Assembly (NCBI GenBank): GCA_964019415.1
Contig: OZ025881.1
Span: 5,385,517-5,449,516 of the forward strand
Length of the DNA: 64,000 bases
Source of the DNA: Ianthella basta
Taxonomy: Eukaryota > Porifera > Demospongiae > Verongiida > Ianthellidae
Direction: 5' to 3'
Shown: positions 11,410 through 22,600 of the stretch, piece after piece
How the letters are laid out: every line of letters starts with the position of its first letter
Position numbering within the stretch: position 1 is the first letter of the stretch
Program-made: the position numbers and the translations under genes
Notes under the pieces: generated by a model
Told to the model about the DNA's origin: nothing
Databases searched by the model: none
Seen by the model: only the letters and a program-made list of their open reading frames with translations

Positions 11410-13023
11410 ATGGCCACTCTGTTCGCTTTCGTTCTGCTCCTACCGGCGGTAGTCTTGTGCGATGACCGCCCCAACATCCTCTTTCTGCTCACTGACGACC
11501 AGGACGTGACCGCCAAATCACTCAACTACATGCCCTACCTGGGGAAACTGCTGCGACAGGAAGGGATGGAGTTCGCCAACTACTTTGTTCCAACAGGACT
11601 CTGCTGCCCCAGTCGCTCCACCATCATACGCGGACAGTACTGCCACAACACCAAGATCTACGACAATGGCGACCTCAACAACAGCACGTACTTGAGCGGA
11701 GGCTTTCCAAAGGTAGATGCGGAGGGACTGGAGAATTCCACTGTGGCTACACTGCTATCTGCTGCAGGCTACCAGACGGCGCTGGTGGGCAAGTACCTTA
11801 ACGGTTATGAGGACGCAGATGTCTCCCACGTACCACAGGGCTGGGATCTCTGGATGGGGATGACTACGCCTCCAAAGTACTTTGGTCCTCACTTTTCCGT
11901 TGACGGCAAGTTCTATGCTGTGCCGGAGATTGTCTATCAAACTGATTTCATCCGAGATTGGGCCCTTGACTTCCTTGCGGAAAGAAGAGACCCAACCAAG
12001 CCTTTCTTCCTGTACATTGCGCCATGGGCTCCACACGCACCTGCTACGCCAGCACCTCGGCATGCTAACCTATTTGATGATTACAAAGCTCCCCGAAACC
12101 CATCATTCAATCCAGATGACAAGTTGCAGAAAATGAAGCCATCATGGATAGGCCAACTACCAGCCCTTGATAGCACTCAAATTGCTCTGATTGATGAGTT
12201 TTATCGCAATCGTCTGCGAGCCTTGCAAGCAGTTGATGAAATGTTGTTAAGCATTGTCGACACACTGAAGGAGCTTGGCATTGATAACAACACGTATCTG
12301 TTTTACAGTAGTGATAATGGCCAACACCTGGGTGATTACAGGCTGCCAGCAGGTAAGAGGCAAGCTTATGATACAGATGTACTGGTCCCCTTCTTAGTTC
12401 GTGGCCCTGGCATCAAAGGAGGTGTGAATGTGACAGAAGTGGTCCAGAGTGTGGACCTCCTGCCAACCTGGTTGGAATTGGCACAGGCAAAGGGTCCACT
12501 AGATCCAAAGCAAATTGATGGAAAGTCAATTGTTCCACTTCTCAAGGGAAGCATGCCACCTTCTCCCAAGGTGAACCAGTTCAGGTCGGCAGCATTAGTG
12601 GAATATTTTGGTCTTTCTCAGGCATCGTTTTCTGGGTCCCAGTATACACACTTGCCACTGTACTGGAATCACCATTTCTACAATAATACTTTTCATGGTA
12701 TTCGGGTCATCAATGGCACAGACTGGGCTGAAGGTGCTAACTGGCTCTATGTGGAATGGTGTACTACAGAACGTGAGTTCTATAACTTAACGGCAACTCC
12801 CCATGAAGTGTACAACACTGTTAACAGTACCGACCCCAAACTGATTGGCCAGTTGTCCCAACTGCTATCCCAGCTTGCAGCCTGTGCAGGTGACCAATGT
12901 CACATGACACATTTGCAATTTGATGCGAGAGCTATGACGAGTGCAAGTGAAAACCGCCTGAAATGCCACAACCCACCTGACAAACCAAGCAGCAGGACCT
13001 TAGTCCCTGGCCACGCACTGTAG
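11410..13023 (+). CDS. GNS: N-acetylglucosamine-6-sulfatase-like lysosomal sulfatase
   Basis: A single uninterrupted frame of 537 codons, close to the 552 residues of human GNS. The start was chosen at ATG 11410 because a hydrophobic signal peptide follows at once (residues 1-17, ending VVLC before DDRPNIL). The family removes 6-O-sulfate from N-acetylglucosamine in heparan or keratan sulfate in the lysosome. Metal ligands D29-D30 lie in the LLTDDQD motif. The sulfatase signature C-C-P-S-R is at residues 65-69, with C65 the expected formylglycine. GKYLNGY, APWAPHAP, YSSDNGQHLGDYRLPAGKRQAYDTD and VRGPGIK follow in family order. Several N-x-S/T sites fit a lysosomal glycoprotein. It has no introns, unlike its neighbour, and its ATG is 33 bp after the PYROXD1 stop, so it either has a very short promoter or lies on a shared transcript. 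GNS is preferred over other arylsulfatases; the exact substrate cannot be read from sequence. Confidence 0.85.
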   Translation: MATLFAFVLLLPAVVLCDDRPNILFLLTDDQDVTAKSLNYMPYLGKLLRQEGMEFANYFVPTGLCCPSRSTIIRGQYCHNTKIYDNGDLNNSTYLSGGFPKVDAEGLENSTVATLLSAAGYQTALVGKYLNGYEDADVSHVPQGWDLWMGMTTPPKYFGPHFSVDGKFYAVPEIVYQTDFIRDWALDFLAERRDPTKPFFLYIAPWAPHAPATPAPRHANLFDDYKAPRNPSFNPDDKLQKMKPSWIGQLPALDSTQIALIDEFYRNRLRALQAVDEMLLSIVDTLKELGIDNNTYLFYSSDNGQHLGDYRLPAGKRQAYDTDVLVPFLVRGPGIKGGVNVTEVVQSVDLLPTWLELAQAKGPLDPKQIDGKSIVPLLKGSMPPSPKVNQFRSAALVEYFGLSQASFSGSQYTHLPLYWNHHFYNNTFHGIRVINGTDWAEGANWLYVEWCTTEREFYNLTATPHEVYNTVNSTDPKLIGQLSQLLSQLAACAGDQCHMTHLQFDARAMTSASENRLKCHNPPDKPSSRTLVPGHAL

Positions 13024-13687
13024 TACAGTTATCATACAATTGCAAGTCATGACTAGTATGTATGTACATGCACACATGCATATGGCCGGATATATTATAC
13101 AATAAAAGCTATTTTTATATTACTTAGCATGCTGTGCAGTGTATGCATATTATATACGTATATTATACTGGCATCAATGTGCATGTACAGATGGAGCTAG
13201 ATATATATATATAGCAAGTTTTGATTCACATTCCAAGCAATTGCATGTGGATATGTGTATGCTGCGATCGCTCACAAATGATTTATATAATTCTATACAA
13301 GTTATAATTATAGGGCTATAAGGGTTAAGCCATTATGCATACATATAATAGATAGCTCTTCAAATTCAGAAATGTGAGGATAGCTGCAGGTATAATATTG
13401 TACAACGTCACATAATTATTATAATTATTATACTGCTTGAATTTGTGGCTTAGTATATACAGTGAGCGACGTCCGTTGCATCAGAAACTATGAACCGCAC
13501 AGTTGTCGTGTAAATAATACAGAAATTGCTACTATTGTCACAAAATACTATGTTGCTATATATGATGCACTGAGGGCTCAGATACAATAAACTGTGTCAA
13601 AAGTAAACTATCTTCAGTACAAGTACAAAGTCTATGTGTGATTACAAGAGATGTTACACCGTACAATACTACCTATGCGTCATGCTG
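13024..13687. other. Convergent intergenic spacer
   Basis: AT-rich sequence between the convergent 3' ends of the sulfatase (+) and copy B (-). Apart from the AATAAA at 13101, I see no gene or repeat in it. Confidence 0.6.
13101..13106 (+). terminator. AATAAA polyadenylation signal of the sulfatase gene
   Basis: Canonical hexamer 78 bp after the stop codon, in AT-rich DNA. Confidence 0.7.
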
Positions 13688-16600
13688 TTATTGACAAAAA
13701 CCAACAGGACCAAACGTGTCAAATGGTACAGGCATAGCAGGTGGCTGCAGAGCGGAGGAGCCTTCAACACAGGTGGCATTGCCCACACACCTGGAGGGGA
13801 AGGGGTGGTAAGCAGTTTGCCATGCTCAGTGACCTACCTGTCCAATGTCACTGACAAAATGAAACACAGGTTCTGTACGTGATCACACTCTATCTGCCTT
13901 GGACTGCAATCCTCCAATCACCTATTCTAGTTCCATGCAGTCATTTGCTTGAGAACTGGCATGTTTGCAAACAACTGTTACCCATTACTAGCTTATCAAT
14001 AGACTGTCAATCATTGCACTTCTGCAGAACTGACTACGTTGGCAACAAGGCTGTATGTCATACGCAAGTCATCACCACCAAATACGTTCCTCACAGCACC
14101 TGCTTGTTCATGCTTTTGAAGAGCTTTATATATATATATCTGTTCTGCATGGTTGCACAACCAGTGTCCAAACACTGTTTTCGTATCGTTTCTATTTGCT
14201 AGCAAAGCCTTTCGGACTGTCCAATTGTGCAAATAGACCCAGTAAGGCAGCCAGGCGATAGAGAGCTACCTGGTTAGGCAACCAGACAGCACAAGAGCTA
14301 CCCAGTGAGGCAATGGGTGATAGAGAGCTAGCCACTCACTAAGGCGGTTGCCTTACTGAGTAGCTAGCTCTCTATCACCCGTTGCCACCAGATAATACTG
14401 TACACCAGTTACTCCAACCAAACATTCAACAGAGTTATATGAAGAACACTAAACTTACCTGAAGTTGTTGTCTGTCCTGGAGTTAGCATGGCAGTAGCTG
14501 CCACTTTCTGCCAACATGAAGCAATACCGTGACACTGTGGAGGGCTCAAACCGCCCTGTAAGTGAGGCAGAGCTCATGGACTGAATCACATCATATGGCA
14601 GGGCCACATTAGTGACCAGGAGGTCTGAAATGGTGCCCCTAAAGTTGTAGACTGAGTTGTCAGGTCGGCCACCCACTGCCAGGAGGTGGAGCTGAATGGG
14701 ATGGCATCAGGTAACCTGTCTTACTCATCATTCATCATAATTGTAACAATGCTTAAATTATGCATTCAATAGCATTGAATGGGCATGCACTCTTGCACAA
14801 GAACAAACCACAACAAGGGCTGTCTGTAGGTTATCCAGTTCATTGCTTATCCACGCGCACATATTAGCTCATCATAATGTCTTTGTAGACTACTTCCAAA
14901 TCGCATTAAATGATTTACCGACAGCCATGCTTGTTTAATAATTTTAAGGCTAAATCAACTGATAGTGAAACACGCACAGTCTGGGTAGAAACTTAAAACG
15001 TCAAACACTAATGTGGAAAGTGGAGTTTTCTGAGGAAGTTAACCTCAAGTCCCTTTCAATGAAGAATTTGAAGAAATACAGGGACAAAGCAAAGCTAATC
15101 AGGTGACCACAAACTCCTTGAAAGTGGGTGTGTGCTGACGGTGACATGCTAGAAGGACACAGGGTGCTCATTCTAACTAAATCAGTTCTGTTTACGTATA
15201 TTGCTTATTTAGTCTCAGATGCAACTTCAGCACCCAAGTCACCTTCACTGGTATCAGTCCTTGGGTTACGTCTATTATTTGTTTGTGAAAAGAAATCTTC
15301 TTTGTACTTTGCAAAGCAAAATTTCTACTGATAATGTGATCATCAAAGTGGCACGGCAAGGTCATGTTGATGTTTTCATCGGGTTAGGCTCACATCAACA
15401 GTAACGATTTGTAACGTTGTGGTGTAACAAGCAAAACATGACTGTTATATCGTCAAAGTCACTGCTAACTTAGTATGACCTCCACCTTAAGTGAGTTGCA
15501 TGCGCACAGTTGTGATGTCATTTTAAAGGTGGTCCAAATGTATGAGGGTGTGAACAAATATGAATAAACTCATGTTAATGGGAATATGACTATAATAGCT
15601 TCTATCAGAACCAACTGTCAGTGTCATCTAGTCACCTGTGTGTACATGTAGTCTCGCACGCCAGCCCCTATTTCCCTTATTGTGCAATCACGGAGAAATA
15701 GGGTCTGGTCAGACTTGACCGGTTCCTGGGTCACCATGGAATGTGCAGAATGTGTGACGTCATCAAAGCCACTTTAGAGCTTTGGATTATACAGCGAGCA
15801 GGACCCAAAGCAGCCACGGTGAATGCTCCGAACTACTCAGCATTGTAGGGAAGAAGCATTCGGTGATATTGCTGTCGATTTCGCCAGTACACAAAGTTGT
15901 CAGTTGTCATGCGTGACCGTTGGAGGAGTCAACCTGGATGGTACACGTAAGTAAGAGAGCTGCTCGTCGTCCAAAGGGTCACAATATACTGGGACGCGTC
16001 CTCAACGAGCAAATAGTCGAAGTTGTAGCTTGTTGGAGCTGCGTTCCACTACACTGTAACTCTCTAGCCGACGTGCAGCTCTGTCACTGGGCTAAAGTAC
16101 CTAGTTCTATCTCGTCGCTCTTTATGGACTCACTCCAGCACGCCGAAACCCAGAATCCGGAGTACACAACTCCCTGAAGAGGTGGAAAACCTTTCTGAAG
16201 AACAGCATGCTCCCTTGTCCAAGATCAAAGGAGTTTGTTTACCGCAAACACCTTTCCTGCAATCTGATTGGTCTACTCAAATTCCAGTAGAGATACCAAG
16301 AATATGTCAAGTCTGACCAGACCCTATTCTAAGCGTGATTGTGCAATAATAGGGGCTGGCGCACGAGACTAGTGTACATGTATGTGTATGCGTCAAGTAC
16401 ACTAACTTGAGGCCGGAACTGTGGTTCTCTCTCCAGCCTCCTTCTGCCCACAGAGGTGCCATTGATGAACAGTTCTGCACGCCCCCTCTCACCATCCACA
16501 ATGGCTGCCACAGTGCTGGGACCCATTCCTGCTACAGATACATTACTGAAGAAGAACCGGTGGAAAGTGCCATTGACAGTGCGGTATAGTAATACAATGA

Positions 16601-19600
16601 AGTTATCTCGGCTTGCCAAGTAAAGCCCATAATCACGATTACTACCGGAACTTTCTTTAGCCACAACATATCCATTGTTATCTAATTCCTGCTCAACTGC
16701 AGCAAAGATGGTCAAATCTTTGGTGACATCAGGGTACTCGTTGGATGGGATGAAGCGAGGTTGGGTGTTGAAGTCAAACACCATGGGCTCCCGCTGGAGG
16801 TACTGAAGCATACCTACAATGCGTGAGTCAGACTTTTCATAGAAGTTCCGGCCATACCGAGGAAATTCAAAGTTCCCACAAATAGCAGGTCCTACTAAAG
16901 CTGCATCACATTCGCTATCACTCTCACACTCTGTAGAACAGAGAAGGAAAAACATGGATGAAAACAGTTGGTGTAGAGACACAGTATCATGTGTCTTACC
17001 GATAGGGGCATTTCGGCATTCAAATTCACCCAAGACATTTGGTAGACACCTCTCAGCTGGATTGCACCTGCAGGACGATGGACACGTATATGGTGGCCGG
17101 AGTACAGGGTCAAGATACAAGACTGCTTTATGTAGTATGCATGTGACTATGCTTGTACAGGCCTGGTAGAAATGAGTGTTGCATGCCTTCTTCCACTAAC
17201 CTCTCTGTTGTGGTATCACAGAGGGAGGAAGAAGCAGTCACAGGTATGGGACATCTGTCACCTTCTTTGAGATCAGGTATACATGTTCCATTCACACCAC
17301 TGAGATGGTTGAACACTACCATCAACTCTACTACCTCCTCTCTGCTAAGGGCATTCTCAAAAACAGCTATCTGGATGATCCGGCCCACAAAGCGGAAATT
17401 GCCAGGGAGGGGAAGACGAGAACCCACTATGAACACTGGATCATCCGTCCCAACCTGGTGCGGAATGTAAAGATAAAACAGGAATAATAATGCTTCCACT
17501 TCTACAGTACATAGTGTAAGCAGAGCGTCTTTCTCTGCAGAGCACTAATGAAGGTCTAATCTAGGAACAAAACTGATACCAAAATGAACCTTAGATTTGT
17601 GCACCTAAGGATAAACATTAAAGTACATCTATGCACCTTGTGACTTACTCTGAATGAAAAGTCAATGTCCAGTAACGCATATCCAATGTAAAACCCATCC
17701 ATGATCACTACCACATCAAACGTCCCATTGCCTGCTTCATTCACAGACACTGCCAGTGTGTGGTATGCATTGTCATTCCAACGATACTGAGAGGTGATGA
17801 CGGCTATTGCTCTAGTACCGTTACTTCTGGACTGATACAGCACCTTCACTTCTGAAGAAGAAGCATTAAGGAGGATGCCGTATGTGTGTGTGACAGCATC
17901 GGAGCTGTGATAGAATATGTACCCAGGGTTGTTGGGATCTTGTCGAAAGCGGGCGATGAGTGTGGAATTGATCATCAAAGTGGGATAGCGGTTGATGGGT
18001 ACAAACAGGGAGCTCTCTCCAACCAGTGTAAGGGGTTCCTTGAGCAAGGTTTCATGCTGTGGATAACCATCAGTGGGGCAGGATCGCTGACAGAAGAACC
18101 CAAAGCCACAGTCTGAGTCATCAGTGCAGTTGTATGGAGTCCCACGGACTAGCAGGAAAGTACAAAAACAGGCATTCATATACACATATGCATACTTGAC
18201 AGTGTGTGCATGTACTATGTGTACATTGGTGCTACCATACAGTATAAATAAACTGAACTAATGTAACTGTATTCAACATTGAACGAGCATGGGAAACGGA
18301 CCATACGGACGGTACTTCCTACTATATGGACATAACTGATTTCGACATAGGCCATAAATGCATACCAGAACTCACAGTTTTCACAGTCCCTTCCAGTGTA
18401 GCCAGGTGGACATATGCAGATGTATGTCTGAACTCCATCCACACAGGTTGCATTGGCCTGACATGGATTTTGACTGCAGTGGTCAATTTGAACTGTGCAG
18501 TTTTCTCCCGTGTAGTCTCCAATGCAGTCACACTCATAAGAATCTATTGTGTCCATGCACCTTCCACCATTGGCACAAGGTGAGAGATCAGCACACAATC
18601 CTGAAAAGACATAGATCTCACATCTAGAACCATCCCAAGCATCAGTACAGAAGCAGGTGAATGAATCAGTCCCATCAACACAGGTACCGAAGTTTTCACA
18701 AGGTTGACTTGCACATTCGTCAATGTTAAATTCACAACGGTTGCCTGAGAATCCAGGCAGACAGTCACAGGTGAACCCATTGACTATGTCCCGACAAGTC
18801 CCATTGTTGAAGCATGGATTTTGCATCATGGCACAGTGGCTAATGAGTGTGTCGCAAAGTGAGCCAGTGTAGCCTGGTTGGCAGTCACAAATAAAACCTT
18901 CATTCAATTGGTCGTCTCTGCAGTTTGCTGTGCCATTAGCATTGCAAAGATTGTCTGCACAGACATTGTATGTATCTGCACACAGTGGACCTGTATAGCC
19001 CAAGTTGCACAAACACTGGAAATTATCAATCAGGTCGATACAGTTACCATTGCCACTACAAGTTATGTTAACACAGTCGTTGATATTGTCTCCACAGTTG
19101 GCTCCAGTATAGCCTGGACTACACACACAAACGTACGTGTCTGACAGGTTCATGCATACACCATTCCCGCAGTTCACATTCAAACAGAAATCTACTTCTG
19201 TTTCACAGAGGCTCCCTGTGTAGTTTGGTGGACAGTCACAAGTGAAGCTACCCTGCGTGTTAATGCAGTTGCCAACCACACATGGATTGCTGAGGCATTC
19301 GTTGATATCAACCTCACAGAGGTTACCAGTGTAGCCACTGTCACAAATGCAGGTGAAGTTGGTGTTCTCAGCTTCGTCAATCATGCACTGACCATTCTGA
19401 CATGGATTTCCATCACAATTTATGATAGTGCAGAGCATGCCAGCATATCCAGCAGGACAGGAACAAAAGAATGACCCAAATGTGTTGTTGCAAGTACCAC
19501 TGTTGCAAGGATTACTTGCACTACATTCATCAATATCGTCTTGACAGAAATACCCCATCAGTCCAGGTGGGCAGACACACTCATTACGTCCATTAGTTAC

Positions 19601-22600
19601 CTCACAGGTACCACCGTTCTGGCAAGGCAACACGGCAACACAGTCCCCTGCAAATACTTCACAATTATCGCCAATGTACTCATCTTCACAGAAGCAGACA
19701 TAGTCTCGCACACCATCAAAGCATGTCCCACTGTTAAGGCATGGTGAGGGCATGCAGTCGTTTATCGGTACATCACATAAAGCTCCTTCATAGTCAACGC
19801 GTGAGCAATCACATGTGAATGTTGAATTACCATCCACACAAGAGCCATTATTCTGACACAGATGGTTGGGAAAGCAGTAGTCAATGTCTTGGTCACAGTG
19901 CCGACCTTCCCATCCTTGGTAGCACGAGCAGTTGTAGCTCCCAGGAGCCTCCATGCATTCGCCATTAACACAGGGGTTCATTGCACAGTCCATGATGTCC
20001 ACATCACAGTTCATGCCTGTCCATCCTGGGTTACACACACAGCTGTAGCTTCCTTGACCTGCTGAACTGCAATTACCATTGACGCATGGCTCATCTGCAA
20101 CACAGGGGTCAATAACGACAGTACAGTTCTGCCCACTGAATGGAAAAGGGCAGTCACAGCTATAACCCATGGTGTCGTTCAATGCAGTACAAATGCCTTC
20201 ATTCTGGCAAGGATTTGATGTGCAGAGATTAAAGAATTCACAATTGTCTCCATAATAGTTTTCGAAGCAGGCACAAGTAAATGTGAATCCATCACTGGTG
20301 CAATCACCATTGAATGAGCAAGTGTCATTTTCGCACAGGTTTCGACGTTCAGAGCAGTTGGTACCTATGAATGGTTCCACACATTCACAGGTGTATGATG
20401 TCGTCCCATTGCATGTGCCCCGATTCTCACATGGGTTGGGATCACACAGGTTGATGTCAGTCTCACAGTCTTTTCCTGAGTACCCGTCTGGACACACACA
20501 CATGTAGTCATTGATTAGGTCAATACAGTTTGCACCCTGTTGACATGGATTGGGATCACATTCGTTGATATCAATCTCACAGTCTTTTCCTGAGTACCCG
20601 TCTGGACACACACACATGTAGTCATTGATTAGGTCAATACAGTTTGCACCCTGTTGACATGGATTGGGATCACATTCGTTGATATCAATCTCACAGTTTG
20701 CTCCCTCAAACCCTTCATCACAATCACACATATAGGAGTTGACTCCATCCACACAAGAACCATTTCCACAGGTCACGTTCATGCAGTTGTCAATCACTGT
20801 ACATTCCAGCATTCCTGTGTAGTCTGGATCACACATGCAGAAGTATGAGATGCTACTGAGTTGGGTGCAATTCCCATTCTGGCATGGCATCTCATCACAT
20901 GGATCTCGGATGTCCACACTACAAGTGGACCCTGAAAACCCAGGTGAACAAGTGCAGTTGAAGCCACCCACTGTGTTGATGCAGGTCCCATTATTTTCAC
21001 AGCGCGGCGGCATTAGATCACATTCATCAACATCGACATCACAGAGGGTGTCAGTCCAGCCTTCATTACAGATGCATACAAAATTGCCTTGTATGTTCAC
21101 ACAGTTTCCATTTACACATGGATCATTAGAGCACTCATTGACGTCAGCTTCACAGTTGCTGCCCATCCATCGAGGAGAGCAGTTGCAGGAAAAGCTTCCC
21201 AAAGTGTTGTTGCAGGTACCTCCATTTTGACAAGGAAAGCTATCACATTCATTAATGTCTTCATTACAGTTCATCCCAGTCCAGCCGCTGTCACATGCAC
21301 AGCTATATCCTCCAGCAGTGTTGGCACAATCTCCATTCACACATGGGTCATTGGTTGTGCATTCATCGACATCAACTTCACAGTCCTTTCCTGTCCATTC
21401 TTCTGGACACAAGCACATGTAATCACCAACTGTGTTGTTACATGTCCCTCCATTTTCACATGGATTCTGTTGGCACTCATCAACATCTACATCACAGTTC
21501 ATCCCAGTCCACTGAACAGTACATGAACAATTGTACCCGCCAATGGCATTGTTGCAGGTTCCTCCATTCTGACATGGGCCAGGCTCTGGAATACACTCAT
21601 TTACATCTACATCACAGTTCATCCCAGTCCAGCCACTGTTGCAAGTGCAGTTGTATCCTCCAACTGTGTTTGTACAGTTTCCATTCACACATGGGTCAGC
21701 AGTTGTGCATTCATCCACATCATCTTCACAGTTATTCCCCGTCCATTCCTCCAGGCACAAGCAAACATAACCCCCACCAATGTTGTTGCATGTACCTCCA
21801 TTTTCACATGGATTAAGTTGGCACTCGTCAATATCACCATCACAGTTCATCCCAGTCCAGCCATTGTCACATGCACAGCTATATCCTCCAGCAGTGTTGG
21901 TACAGTTTCCATTCACACATGGGTCAGCAGTTATGCATTCATCCACATCATCTTCACAGTCCTTTCCTGTCCATTCTTCTGGACACAAGCACATGTAATC
22001 ACCAACTGTGTTGTTACATGTCCCTCCATTTTCACATGGATTCTGTTGGCACTCATCAACATCTACATCACAGTTCATCCCAGTCCACTGAACAGTACAT
22101 GAACAATTGTAGCTGCCAATTGTGTTGGTGCAGGTCCCTCCATTCTGACATGGTCCAGGCTCTGGAATGCACTCATTGATGTCTATATCACAGTTCATCC
22201 CAGTCCAGCCACTGTTACAAGTGCAGTTGTATCCTCCAATAGTGTTGGTACAGTCTCCATTCACACATGGGTCATCAGTTGTGCATTCATCCACATCATC
22301 TTCACAGTCCTTCCCTGTCCATTCTTCCAGGCACAAGCAAACATAATCCCCGTTTGTGTTGTTGCATGTGCCTTCATTTTGACAAGGATCATTGAGGCAT
22401 TCATCAACGTCTGATTCACAGTCCTTCCCAGTCCACTGATCTGGGCACATGCAGTTGTAGTCTCCAGCTGTATTTTCACAGCTGCCACCATTCTCACAGG
22501 GATTACTGAGACATTCGTCGACATCTACAGTGCAGTTCTTCCCCATCCAGGTGTCTGGGCATGTACACACATAGTCTCCAAAGGTGTTGCTACAGTTTCC

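Noticed and set aside
15920-16177. 85-codon frame inside the Mutator-like element as a gene
   Set aside because: No recognisable motif, no sign of codon constraint, and it lies inside a non-autonomous transposon.
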